A DNA stretch of 55,695 bases, from NCBI RefSeq assembly GCF_004519315.1, contig NZ_SOZE01000036.1:1-55695 (forward strand), in the 5' to 3' direction. The notes beneath the pieces were generated by a model. The model did not search any database. It saw only the letters and a list, made by a program, of their open reading frames with translations, and was not told where the DNA came from. Shown here in pieces: positions 44,110 to 52,836 of the stretch. The stretch is from Mucilaginibacter psychrotolerans. GTDB taxonomy: Bacteria > Bacteroidota > Bacteroidia > Sphingobacteriales > Sphingobacteriaceae. Made by a program: the position numbers and the translations under genes. Within the stretch, counting starts at the first letter, position 1. The number at the start of each line of letters is the position of its first letter.

Positions 44110-46155
44110 TCAGTCGTATCCTAAAAATTCAATTGAACCTGTATTTGTTATTTTGTTGAACTTGATTGTTCCTATTTTAAATGACGAACCAGGACTACTT
44201 AATTGATTCCTGATCTGGGTTTTGAGCTGACGGGCAGTTGTAGATACTAATGTACCTCCCGTATTGACAAAGCTATTATTGACTATGCTCATGGAGCCTC
44301 CTTTGTAAGTAACTAATTCAATATCAAAGTCGCCCGAAAGATAAGCGCCAAACCACACAGCATATAATGCGATCTCCACAATATTCGGTGAACTTGGAAA
44401 AGCTGTAATAAACTTCCTTATACCAACTAAAACACCTTCATAACCCGATGCACCTCTATTGTCGAGCCCCCACCATAAATATGAGTCCGATTGTGGAGAA
44501 GCATTCGCTGGCACAGTGGCCGGTTTGCTATAACCTACATACTGATTATCGGCCGTTGTACCATTTTGCTCGTAACCAACCAAGATATCAAGGTCAGTTC
44601 CTGCATTAGCCCCCCAATGATACCTTATCGCCATAAAATCAAAATCTCCTATTGGAATGGGTTTAACGCGGGTTTGTATCGAAACCTTTCTTGTGGCAAC
44701 ATGATAAGTCAGTTTGATGATCGTTGTCAGATCCTCGGGCACATGACTACCGTTAGCGCCGCTAACGATGTCGCTGCTGAAATAAACGATATCGCCAAGA
44801 TCATAACCACCGGTTACGGAGGGCAAATAGCTACCAGGGTGGCCGCTTAGTGTCATTATCGTTCCCGGACCTTTCAGGCTATACGAACCCTGCGCAACAC
44901 CTTCCGCACTTCCCCTGCCTTTAAGGTAAAATACCAGCTTGTCTTCATTAGGATTATCCGCTACCAGTTTGGCCACGTTAAACTCGAATCGCCATTTCAG
45001 GTTTTCCTGTGCAATTAAGTCAGATGCCAGAATAACTGCGCTTGCAGGCGTAGCGGATGGCACTATGTTCTTTCCGCTATATGCGGTCAGTACTGGAGGG
45101 AAAACCTCCTCGTTTTCTGAAGTGTTATCAAACATACCTATGACATCCAGTGCCCCCGGACTGAAAATATCAACTACCAAAACCCCCAGCTTGTCGCTTG
45201 TATCATTGATGGTGATTGTTTTTTTCAGTTGAACAGCGCTATTTTTTTGAGCAGAAATCTCGGCTGTGCGCGGCGTCTGTTCAATCACTGCGTTGGTATA
45301 TGCACGAAATGAATTGCCGAGGAATGTACCGGCAGGTGAAAATAGGGTATACTCGCTGGTATGGTCAATGGTGCTCCCATTTGAATAGGTTGCTTTAACA
45401 AAGAAATCTGCCGTTGCGCCTTCATCGACGCTGTCTGGTCCCGTGATAGCAAGTGAGGTCAAAATTACCGGGCTAGCATCTTTAACGTGGATGATTTTGG
45501 TGAGGTTTCCCGCCGGTCCTCCGGACGCTGTGATGGTAACATTATCTCCACTGTCATTAAACGTAGCGTTAGACGGTGCGCTGTATATGTTACTGCTGAA
45601 AGCCCCGTAAGTAGATGCAAAAACATAAGCCGTGGTAACATCCTGTGTACTTCCGTCTGAGAACACGTAGTTGACAAAGTAAGCGGCTTGCTGCCCTTCA
45701 TTTACCTCCTCAGCACCTATAATCACTGTTTCGATAAGCGTCTTACAAGTTTGTATTTGCAGCGTCTTAATTCCCGACCATCCTCCGTCCGTTAAAATGC
45801 GTACGCCAGCTACGTAACGGCCACAAACTAAGTCGGCAGTTAGGCTAGTACCTTTCTCGTCGATAATCAGTTCACCATTTAAAAACCACTGACATAACTT
45901 AACCAGTGCCCGGTCTGTAGGTGAATCAAACGTCAAGGCAAGGTCGATCTGCTGACCTGGAAAAAACGGGTCACCAGTAATGTCAAAGCCAGGCCCAGAC
46001 AGACACGTAATAGTACTCATAGATAGATTTTCTAAACTAAAAATTAAGATAATAAGTGCCAGGGGGATGACAATTGAATTATGCTTAGGTTGATGGTAAA
46101 TATAGGTCATTGGTATTAACTTCGTATTAAGTTTGAAAAATATTTTTCTTTTCAA
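44110..46155 (-). CDS. Ig-like repeat protein, first gene of giant operon (681 or 636 aa)
   Basis: Two starts are possible. The ATG at 46155 gives 681 residues with a hydrophobic helix (SIVIPLALIILIFSL at 27-41). The ATG at 46020 (MSTITCLSGPGFDITGDP) gives 636 residues with a short leaderless start like the other operon members. Two tandem bacterial Ig-like modules follow: VIIGAEEVNEGQQAAYFVNY ... DGSTQDVTTAYVFAS and LAITGPDSVDEGATADFFVK ... NGSTIDHTSEYTLFS. The remaining 350 residues are beta-rich (WRFEFNVAKLVADNP, HWGANAGTDLDILVGYEQNG) and unrecognised. It is probably a structural or binding protein. It lies 111 bp upstream of the metalloprotease gene. Confidence 0.72.
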   Translation of the reverse strand: MKRKIFFKLNTKLIPMTYIYHQPKHNSIVIPLALIILIFSLENLSMSTITCLSGPGFDITGDPFFPGQQIDLALTFDSPTDRALVKLCQWFLNGELIIDEKGTSLTADLVCGRYVAGVRILTDGGWSGIKTLQIQTCKTLIETVIIGAEEVNEGQQAAYFVNYVFSDGSTQDVTTAYVFASTYGAFSSNIYSAPSNATFNDSGDNVTITASGGPAGNLTKIIHVKDASPVILTSLAITGPDSVDEGATADFFVKATYSNGSTIDHTSEYTLFSPAGTFLGNSFRAYTNAVIEQTPRTAEISAQKNSAVQLKKTITINDTSDKLGVLVVDIFSPGALDVIGMFDNTSENEEVFPPVLTAYSGKNIVPSATPASAVILASDLIAQENLKWRFEFNVAKLVADNPNEDKLVFYLKGRGSAEGVAQGSYSLKGPGTIMTLSGHPGSYLPSVTGGYDLGDIVYFSSDIVSGANGSHVPEDLTTIIKLTYHVATRKVSIQTRVKPIPIGDFDFMAIRYHWGANAGTDLDILVGYEQNGTTADNQYVGYSKPATVPANASPQSDSYLWWGLDNRGASGYEGVLVGIRKFITAFPSSPNIVEIALYAVWFGAYLSGDFDIELVTYKGGSMSIVNNSFVNTGGTLVSTTARQLKTQIRNQLSSPGSSFKIGTIKFNKITNTGSIEFLGYD

Positions 46156-46165
46156 TTGTTTAAAA

Positions 46166-46297
46166 TTATACCGATACTGCCTTGACGATAAATTTCAAGT
46201 TTGAGCCGCCGGTTATTCCGGTCGTTAAAGCTGCCTTGGCGAAGCGGATTACGTTCGAATTCTTAAGTTTGGCTTTAAACACGCAATGCGGGAAAGA
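46166..46297 (-). pseudogene. Truncated C-terminal frame upstream of the giant operon
   Basis: Minus-strand frame of about 44 codons: FPHCVFKAKLKNSNVIRFAK, AALTTGITGGSNLKFIVKAV, then SV and stop at 46166-46168. There is an in-frame TAA just upstream and no start codon. It ends 11 bp before the longer start of the Ig-like gene, in the spacing seen inside the operon. It looks like the tail of a further operon gene cut off near the island's right end. Confidence 0.45.
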
Positions 46298-46469
46298 GAA
46301 TTAGTCGCCATTTGTCCAAAATCCTTGAACCAAGAATTCAGGAGTAAGTCAGTCGCAGATTAAAAATTTGAAGCGATTTTCTTGCTCCTAATTGTTAATA
46401 GTTTGGAACTTTTTTTTAGAATGCTTATATTTACAGTATAAGCATAAGGGATAATTGAATGATTTTTGA

Positions 46470-46488
46470 GGTGACCTATTCGGTGACC
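46470..46488. promoter_or_regulatory. Putative integrase arm-type sites, right end
   Basis: Direct repeats GGTGACC at 46470-46476 and 46482-46488, spaced almost as at the left end (6043-6060), stand about 60 bp inside attR. Confidence 0.5.
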
Positions 46489-46546
46489 TAACATAACCAG
46501 AATTTATAAATAGCTGATTTAGAGAATACAAGAGTTTCGCGATTGT

Positions 46547-46563
46547 TCCCTCCCTCTCCGCAA
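46547..46563 (+). other. attR (second copy of the 17-bp core)
   Basis: TCCCTCCCTCTCCGCAA is identical to the tRNA-Ser 3' end at 5928-5944. No tRNA body precedes it here, and a tRNA-style terminator follows, as expected for the displaced original gene end. Confidence 0.85.
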
Positions 46564-46566
46564 AAT

Positions 46567-46597
46567 AAAACCGAACCCAAAAGTTCGGTTTTTTTAT
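46567..46597 (+). terminator. Displaced original terminator of tRNA-Ser
   Basis: A perfect inverted repeat AAAACCGAAC (46567-46576) and GTTCGGTTTT (46583-46592) has a 6-base loop and is followed by further T residues. It directly follows attR. Confidence 0.8.
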
Positions 46598-46663
46598 GCT
46601 TAGTTGAATCATGTAACTAATTGATAACTAATGATAAAACCTAATGCTTAGGGGAAGAGATTT

Positions 46664-46816
46664 CTAAGCATAGATATATTGGAGCCTAAACAGGAAGAAT
46701 GTAGTATCTCTAACGCCTCTTAAAGTAGCCCTGAAAGCTTTGATTTTAGCATTGAAGGATTCAGCCGAGGCATTGGTGCTCCTGTTGTAGAAGAAGTTTA
46801 GGATTGTTGTATCTTT
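46664..46816 (-). pseudogene. C-terminal remnant of an ISL3/ISAon1-type transposase
   Basis: Minus-strand frame: NFFYNRSTNASAESFNAKIK, AFRATLRGVRDTTFFLFRLQ, YIYA, then TAG. The pattern 'NaSAESFNAKIKAFR...RGVR...FFLFRL' is the C-terminus of DDE transposases of the ISL3 superfamily common in Bacteroidota. The frame is closed upstream by a TAG at 46817-46819, so only about 50 codons remain. It sits just outside the island's right end. Confidence 0.7.
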
Positions 46817-46819
46817 CTA

Positions 46820-47160
46820 AGAAACTGCCTGCCTCCGGCAGGAGTGAAATGAGTTCCTCATCATACACCTGCTATCCCACTCTCAATTGATAAATCCATT
46901 TCACCGCAGTCGACAGAGTTACCACCGCCTGATGAAAAGAAAAGGCTGTACAAGCGAAGCATTTTAAATTACACTTTTGCGATGCATAGGCCATGACATT
47001 TCATCTGCCTTTCGCTTTTGGTGCTTAAGTGCTGAAAATTGGCTATGGTGTGGTCTGATTATAATTGCTGCTACAAGGAAGCTTTCTTATTGCACCTAAA
47101 ATAATTGTAACCTTTTCATTAAAAAAATAATCCAATGATCAAAAACAACAATTAAAAATC
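46820..47160. other. Intergenic, no gene seen
   Basis: Contains a GCCTGCCTCCGGCAGGAG palindrome near 46829-46846 and otherwise no protein-like frame. It provides the upstream region of the DUF6249/sigma operon. Confidence 0.4.
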
Positions 47161-47502
47161 ATGGATAGCACAACAGTTTTGGGATTAATAGGCATAACCT
47201 TTTGCATTTGTATTTTTCTGGCCTGGTATTTCACGCATAAGGCAAAACATCAGGAAAGACTGCTGATGATTGAAAAAGGCATGAACCCTAATGAAGAATT
47301 AAATAAGGAGAGCGGAATAAAATCGACTATGTTTAAATTGGGAATTGTAATAATAGGCTTAGGCATTGGGCTGGCTATTATAGCAATACTTGTGGAACTT
47401 CACTCCCTGGGTAGATCAAATGCAACCCCAATGAGCATACTAGGAATTTGCGGTGGAGCAGCCTTAGTTATTGCCAACCGTTTATCTTCATCTAAAAAAT
47501 AG
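47161..47502 (+). CDS. DUF6249-type membrane protein
   Basis: Encodes 113 residues. One N-terminal transmembrane helix (VLGLIGITFCICIFLAWYF) is followed by HKAKHQERLLMIEKGMNP, the typical basic-acidic signature, and two further helices (LGIVIIGLGIGLAIIAIL, MSILGICGGAALVIANRL). DUF6249 proteins are usually encoded next to an ECF sigma factor, as here (6 bp to the next gene). They are thought to act with that regulatory pair, but the function is unknown. Confidence 0.75.
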   Translation: MDSTTVLGLIGITFCICIFLAWYFTHKAKHQERLLMIEKGMNPNEELNKESGIKSTMFKLGIVIIGLGIGLAIIAILVELHSLGRSNATPMSILGICGGAALVIANRLSSSKK

Positions 47503-47508
47503 TTTTCC

Positions 47509-48051
47509 ATGGATGATGTTTACGTGGAAAAAGTTTGTCGGGGTGATACAGAATCCTTTAGGTATTTTCTAAAAAAGTATAAAGACATGGCTTTTTCGCT
47601 ATGTGTCTCCATCCTGAAGGACGAGTTTCTAGCCGAAGAAGTTGTTCAGGAGTCATTTATAAAAGCTTTTCATGGCTTGAAGTCGTTCAATGCTAAATCA
47701 AGCTTTCGTACATGGTTCTATCGCATTGTTTTAAATGAGGCTTTTCAGCGGCTAAAAAAAAACAAAAGGGAATTTATAGAATTTCAACCCGGGTATAATG
47801 AGGAAATTGTGGATGAAAGCATGCTGTGGACCCTAGAACAAGATGAGCAAATACATCATATTAATGAAGCTTTAAAAATGCTTCCTGATAGGGAGAGCGT
47901 GGCCTTGAGACTTTTTTACCTGGAAGAAGAAAGCATAAAAGATGTGTGTGAAATTACCGGATGGAGCGAATCTAATACAAAGGTTATTTTGCATCGGGCG
48001 CGCAAAAACATGTTATCTGCATTAAAAAAAATAATAAAGTTAAATCATTAA
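47509..48051 (+). CDS. ECF-type RNA polymerase sigma factor
   Basis: Encodes 180 residues. Region 2: FLKKYKDMAFSLCVSILKD, EFLAEEVVQESFIKAF and SSFRTWFYRIVLNEAFQRLK. Region 4: LPDRESVALRLFYLEEESIK and CEITGWSESNTKVILHRARK. It is intact, unlike the decayed sigma gene at 52 kb. It lies between a DUF6249 membrane protein and a small membrane protein that may serve as its anti-sigma partner, all in one operon with gaps of 6 and 11 bp. Regulation of stress- or envelope-related genes is the family role. Confidence 0.92.
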   Translation: MDDVYVEKVCRGDTESFRYFLKKYKDMAFSLCVSILKDEFLAEEVVQESFIKAFHGLKSFNAKSSFRTWFYRIVLNEAFQRLKKNKREFIEFQPGYNEEIVDESMLWTLEQDEQIHHINEALKMLPDRESVALRLFYLEEESIKDVCEITGWSESNTKVILHRARKNMLSALKKIIKLNH

Positions 48052-48062
48052 ATATTTTAATC

Positions 48063-48416
48063 ATGTCAAATCTGCTTCCAAAAGATCAATCATTTTCTGA
48101 AATGATGAAGAAGAGTAAGCTTGCAATGCCTTTCAGCGACTTTGAAGAAAGAACCATAGCCCTGATATATAAAGAAAATGCTTTAAAAAGCTCTACATCA
48201 AAATATAAAAGACTTGCGATACTTTTTTTCATCATGGGTACGGGACTGGGATTTACGGTAACCTATTTTCTCTCATTGCCCAAGGCCAGTATTGCAGGCA
48301 TTCCATCAGATACCATATTACTGGTATGCCGTGTAAGTTATATCCTGCTAATTCTTACCCAATTAAATGCTATTCTTAAGCTATTCTCAAAAGCTCGTGA
48401 TTACCACATTACTTAA
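48063..48416 (+). CDS. Small membrane protein, possible anti-sigma partner
   Basis: Encodes 117 residues. The cytoplasmic N-terminus (about 1-50; FSEMMKKSKLAMPFSDFEER) is followed by two transmembrane helices (LAILFFIMGTGLGFTVTYFL and SDTILLVCRVSYILLILTQL). An N-terminal soluble segment plus membrane anchor directly after an ECF sigma gene suggests an anti-sigma role. No classical zinc-binding anti-sigma motif is present, so this rests on position. Confidence 0.6.
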   Translation: MSNLLPKDQSFSEMMKKSKLAMPFSDFEERTIALIYKENALKSSTSKYKRLAILFFIMGTGLGFTVTYFLSLPKASIAGIPSDTILLVCRVSYILLILTQLNAILKLFSKARDYHIT

Positions 48417-48531
48417 CGCAAACCAGCGCTATTAATTAAACCCTGAAAAATCAACTACCTGGCGCAATTGCGTTTGGGGATGAATTGCTGTGCCCAATCC
48501 TAATCTATTTTACAACTATAATTATACTGAA

Positions 48532-50058
48532 ATGAAAAAAATACTACTTATCCTGCTATTGCTTATTTGTGCAAAAACAGGCATCTGCCAACAGTTAATA
48601 CTTACCGGCACTATTATCGGAGCAGCGAAGCACGACTCGGTGGAAGTGAATGAATCCTATGACGGAAACTACTGGAAAAAAAATTCAGTTTATTTAAAAA
48701 CCGACAAAACTGGCAGCTTCCATATTTCTTTTCCTGACCATACAATCAAATTTATAATGCTGATTTATAAAGAAAACAAACAATGGTTGTTACTAAGCCC
48801 GGGTAGGCCATTACAGGTTAACATTAATATCAATAAGCCTGGGAAATTCAGCTTTTCTGGAAAAGCTAAACCGGAAAATGATTTAATGCAAAAACTAAAA
48901 TTGGAAGATGAGCGTAATCTTTCATTTATAAAGGAATTAAGATCAAAGAACTCTTATGCAAATTGGTCGGTAGATTCTGTCATCAGCATAAAGCTTCCTA
49001 TAATAAGACATAGTCTTGATAGTACCCAGCGTTTAGTTCATGGGGCAATACTGCCGCCTATTCTAAAAAAAGCAATTGCTACTGAGGTAAACTATTTTTA
49101 TGCTAATGCGATATCGCTGAATTTAGGCGGATTGCTCAACAACTATAAAAACCGCATTAGTTATAATACTCATTTCATAGATACGGTTTTGTCAAATTTT
49201 AAAGTACCCACCAAAGATGAACTGAACACAAGTATAAGTGCTAATTCGTATTTAGATCCATGCTTCAGGTTTAAATTATGGAAAACCGTTTATGATTATC
49301 GTACGGAAAAAAATAAAGATCGTGCTGATAGTATATTTATAGCCAATACAGGAGTAAGTTATAAGGATCTGGAAAATGATCCGGACAGAACCAATGAGAT
49401 GTATCTTTTTTCGACGCGTATGAAACTGATGTTGCCACAATATGCCTGGGAGAAACATCTAACTAATTTGCTGTTTAACTATTGTATGTCGGGGCAATTA
49501 CAGTGTGGTACTAAATTATTATATTTCATCAGGGCCAATTGTATTGACAGCCAATACAAACAGGCATCAGAAAGAATGTTTCTCCCTTTAAAGGGCGCAA
49601 GGGAACAATATGCAGACAACCTAAATATAAAGATCAGACCGGATTACAAAAACATATCTTCATTAAAAAGCCTTTTGGCTCCATATAAAGGGAAGATAGT
49701 TCTTATAGACATGTGGGGAACATGGTGCCCGCATTGCATAGAAGATATGGTTTTTGAACCAGCGTTAAAAGATCGACTAAAAGGAAAGGATATTGTGTTT
49801 CTATATATCGCAATGAATGAGGATAAAGATGATGAGGTGTGGCGGGATTTTATTTTTATCAACAACCTTACCGGTGAACATGTGCGCCGAACACCCGGCC
49901 AAATCGGAGCTTTATGGAATGAGCTTGGGATTCCTGACAGTCAACAGGCTTATCCGCACTATTTTATTATTGATAGATCAGGAACAGTAATAGTCAATAA
50001 CGCCAAACGACCTAGTGACGGGGAAGCTTTATACCGGCAATTACAAGCAGCGTATTGA
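48532..50058 (+). CDS. TlpA-like thiol-disulfide oxidoreductase (DUF4369-type)
   Basis: Start chosen at the ATG of 48532 (MKKILLILLLLICAKTGICQ), which begins a clean signal peptide; 508 residues. The N-terminal beta domain (about 20-120; LTGTIIGAAKHDSVEV) is of the kind found before thioredoxin folds in Bacteroidota. The middle is helical. The C-terminal thioredoxin domain (about 380-505) has GTWCPHCIEDM with the redox CPHC pair and the cis-Pro region QQAYPHYFIIDRSG. It is exported to the periplasm and reduces or isomerises disulfides there. A strong terminator follows. Confidence 0.88.
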   Translation: MKKILLILLLLICAKTGICQQLILTGTIIGAAKHDSVEVNESYDGNYWKKNSVYLKTDKTGSFHISFPDHTIKFIMLIYKENKQWLLLSPGRPLQVNININKPGKFSFSGKAKPENDLMQKLKLEDERNLSFIKELRSKNSYANWSVDSVISIKLPIIRHSLDSTQRLVHGAILPPILKKAIATEVNYFYANAISLNLGGLLNNYKNRISYNTHFIDTVLSNFKVPTKDELNTSISANSYLDPCFRFKLWKTVYDYRTEKNKDRADSIFIANTGVSYKDLENDPDRTNEMYLFSTRMKLMLPQYAWEKHLTNLLFNYCMSGQLQCGTKLLYFIRANCIDSQYKQASERMFLPLKGAREQYADNLNIKIRPDYKNISSLKSLLAPYKGKIVLIDMWGTWCPHCIEDMVFEPALKDRLKGKDIVFLYIAMNEDKDDEVWRDFIFINNLTGEHVRRTPGQIGALWNELGIPDSQQAYPHYFIIDRSGTVIVNNAKRPSDGEALYRQLQAAY

Positions 50059-50127
50059 GCGATGCGGAATATTATCCTATATAATGGGTTGTTTAAGCAT
50101 CTTTAATCCTATTATTAAAACGATCAA

Positions 50128-50170
50128 CTACCTCCTGAAGCGAAAGAAGCGCTCCAGGAGGTAGTTTTTT
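50128..50170 (+). terminator. Terminator between TlpA-like gene and GH127 remnant
   Basis: CTACCTCCTG (50128-50137) pairs with CAGGAGGTAG (50155-50164), with AGCG/CGCT inside the loop, followed by six T residues. It ends transcription from the left. Confidence 0.8.
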
Positions 50171-50209
50171 GTTTGAATAAGCAACCGGTTCTACCGGACA
50201 CCTACTTTA

Positions 50210-51997
50210 CTACTTTACAGCAGCAGCTTTAGGAAACCAAACGGTCATTTCGCCGGTGCCACGATTGGCCCACGAGTAATACGGAATAGCCGTTAAAGTT
50301 GCCGGCCGTGCGGCAGCATCTGTACTGTCTTTCTTAAGTATGGCACCTCTTAAAACCGTTACGCCGTTCAACAAGTCCTTTTGATATAACGGAGAAAAAA
50401 CAGCATTATCCGGGATGATGATGTTGCTTACGCTGCCAGCATTATCTTTCCATTCGGCGGCATACATAATTGGGCCGCGCTGCAGGGCAACTTTGTCCTT
50501 ATCCTCTTTCAATACCGGGTTTGCAATTACTTTCTTCACCTCCATGGGCAGGTTTAACGCCAGGCGGTCGCCTTTTTTCCATTCCCGTGAGATTACTGCA
50601 TAGCCGTTCTCCATACTATATTTTATCGGCTTGCCGTTTAGTTTCAGTTCATATTTACCCTGGGAACTATTCTCAAAGGCGTAGATATCTGATGGAATAG
50701 CCACGGAGCGGCTCCACCCCGGTATGCGTACCAGCATTTTAAACTTTACCGGGGCAGCCATATCCAAATTAAACGTCAGCTGGCCGTTCCATGGATAATT
50801 GTTTACCTGGGTAATAGCAACATCTTTGTTACCAATTTTTAAAGCTGCCTTACCGGCAATAAAAAGGTTGATATATAGGCTATCTTGCTTTTGCGCATAC
50901 ACATAACCCGGCAACGAAGGCAGGAAACGGGCTATATTTGTTGGGCAGCAGGAGCATTCAAACCAACCCGACCGCCCCGCCTCCAGCGCCGAGTGCGTAA
51001 AACCATTAGTTACCTGCATGGCATTGGTATAAAAAAATGTTTTCCCGTCGAGCCCAACCCCCGATATAAGGCCGTTGTAAAGCACTTTTTCCAGCAGATC
51101 AATATACTTAGCGTCTCCATGCAATAAAAACATAGGTTGGTTCCAGTAAACCTGGCCAATGGCTGCGCAGGTTTCGTTGTAGGCTGTTGCGTTGGGCAGC
51201 TCATAATCGCCGCCAAAACGTTCGCCGTTGGGCACAGCACCTATGCCACCCTGCACATATATTTTTTTGCCAACCATATTATTCCAAATTTCGTCTATAG
51301 CGGCAATGTAGCGCTTGTCGCCGGTAAGGGCGGCAACATCAGCTATGCCCGAGTAAAGGTACATGGCGCGTACGGCGTGTCCTTCGGCATCGGTCTGGTC
51401 GGTCACCGGCTTATCGTCCTGCCAGTACATTCCATTCTTCCATTCGTCCGGGTTGCTTTTATCATAAGCACGCCTGCCCCGCTCGTCAATAAAAAACTTA
51501 GCCAGGTCCAGGTATTCTTTTTTACCCGTAATGCGTTATAAACGTACCAGGCCCATTTCTACAATTTCGTGGCCGGGTGCTACATGCCTTTTACCCGGCC
51601 CAAATGTTTGAACCAACAGGTCGGCATTCTTCAAGGCGATGTTCAGGAAATTCCTTTTTCCGGTTGCCAAAAAGTGTGCGGCAGCGGCTTCAAACATGTG
51701 CCCCGAATTATATAGTTCATGGCTCAATTCATTCTCCAGTACCCAGCGTTCCTTACCCGACCACTCGTGCGGATTCAACGGATCAATGGTGCGGGCAGTA
51801 TAAAGATAGCCATCCGGCTCTTGAGCTTTGCCCACAATCGTTATCATCGAATCTACATAAGCCATTAGCTTAGGGTCGGGATGCACGGCCAGCGCATAGG
51901 AAGCGCCTTCTACCGTTTTGTAGATGTCGGTATCGTCAAAAGGAAACTTCGTGCAGAATTTCCCGCTTTGAGCAGCAGCCATTTCAAAGTTCTTTAC
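50210..51997 (-). pseudogene. GH127 beta-L-arabinofuranosidase-like gene: N-terminus deleted, in-frame TAA
   Basis: The readable protein starts inside the family domain at VKNFEMAAAQSGKFCTKFPF and runs through DTDIYKTVEGASYAL and EWSGKERWVLENELSHELYN. It meets a TAA at 51536-51538 after GLVRL, then continues in the same frame as RITGKKEYLDLAKFFIDERG into MYWQDDKPVTDQTDAEGHAV. The C-terminal half is intact: GFTHSALEAGRSGWFECSCC (the CC pair and preceding Glu/Cys residues of the zinc-dependent GH127 active site), ending in GEMTVWFPKAAAVK. Relatives would have Tyr at the TAA. About 60 N-terminal residues including any signal peptide are gone, replaced by part of a sigma-factor gene. Confidence 0.82.
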
Positions 51998-52494
51998 CAA
52001 TTTTACTGCGATTTCTTTTGTAGGCAAATCTTCTTCATAATGCAAGCGAAAAATATTTTGCCCTTTATCCGGAAGACTATTTACCAGGGTTTCGTAAAAA
52101 TTGAGTAATTCTTTTCCAAGTAGATTTTCATCTGGTTTTGAATGGCCGGAGGGCATATTGTCCAACACGTCGAAAAACGGCATGTGATTAGCTCGCTTCT
52201 CCAGTTGCTTAAAAACCTTATTTCTTATTGCCACGTTGAGGTAAGCAGGCAAATTCAGGATATTCAACGCTTCGCGCTTTTCCCAAAGGTGTACAAATAC
52301 TTCCTGAACAATGTCTTTGGCAATGTCTGAGTCTTGCACCCGCTTAAATGCATCTGCATAAGCCTTTTCCCAATACTTATTAAAAAGCACATTAAAGAAT
52401 GCTCGCACCCACCGCGTATTTGTCCCAACAATTCATCATCGGTTGGCTGTTCCAATTCAGCTGCAAGGATACTGCGCGTATTAAGGCTTGTCAT
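51998..52494 (-). pseudogene. ECF sigma factor remnant, frameshifted and fused to GH127
   Basis: Begins MTSLNTRSILAAELEQPTDD, then ELLGQIRGGCEHS, and shifts frame (one T missing in the TTCTTTAA run near 52395) into FNVLFNKYWEKAYADAFKRV. It then continues DSDIAKDIVQEVFVHLWEKR (sigma region 2) and LPDKGQNIFRLHYEEDLPTK (start of region 4). After KEIAVKL the sequence jumps straight into the GH127 gene near 51998. Region 4 helix-turn-helix is therefore lost, and the protein cannot be a working sigma factor. This type of ECF factor normally precedes an anti-sigma/SusC-like set, which is absent here. Confidence 0.82.
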
Positions 52495-52836
52495 TTAGAA
52501 AAATGCTAAAAAGTCTAGAAATGATTGCTCATCTGAAGAATCATTTTGAACCTGGAAAAAAGTTTATAATTGCACGGTAGGCCGTGTTGGTTTTAATGCA
52601 CTAATCTAAATGTAATTTTTTAATTACAATCCAAAATAAAAAATAATTGTATAATACACACTCATTACCAAACGAGAAAATTAGTTGAGAACCCAATTTT
52701 TCTTTCGATGAGGCTTTGGGGCTTTAAAAAATAATACGCCAAGGAGAAGACGGGTTACTTGCGCGACTTTATTTTTTGTCGCACAAACCATTATGCTTGT
52801 TTTATAAGCATTGGCGATAAACAGAACAATTATGCT
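52495..52836. other. Intergenic, no gene seen
   Basis: AT-rich. A hairpin TGCGCGAC ... GTCGCACA (about 52767-52794) is visible. No protein-like frame was found. Confidence 0.35.

Larger units (their letters stand above)
5928..46563 (+). mobile_element. tRNA-Ser-integrated genomic island (about 40.6 kb)
   Basis: Bounded by a 17-bp direct repeat of the tRNA-Ser 3' end (5928-5944 and 46547-46563). A tyrosine integrase lies just inside the left end, reading inward, and GGTGACC-type repeats lie inside both ends. Cargo is an exopolysaccharide module and a giant-protein operon. No relaxase, coupling protein or type IV secretion gene is visible, so I call it a genomic island or mobilisable element rather than an ICE. 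GC content is patchy (roughly one third in the EPS part, near half in much of 24-39 kb), indicating assembly from several sources. Confidence 0.85.

Noticed and set aside
24094..46155. Idea that the giant operon is an extracellular contractile injection system
   Set aside because: No sheath, tube, baseplate, spike or AAA ATPase gene is present in the window. Cargo of such a system elsewhere remains possible but unsupported here.
5928..46563. Calling the island a conjugative element (ICE)
   Set aside because: No relaxase, coupling ATPase or Tra genes are visible.
3163..51538. Reassigned TAA codon (Tyr or other) to explain the in-frame stops
   Set aside because: TAA ends many intact genes in the same window, for example the integrase, the sigma factor at 48051 and the LruC gene.
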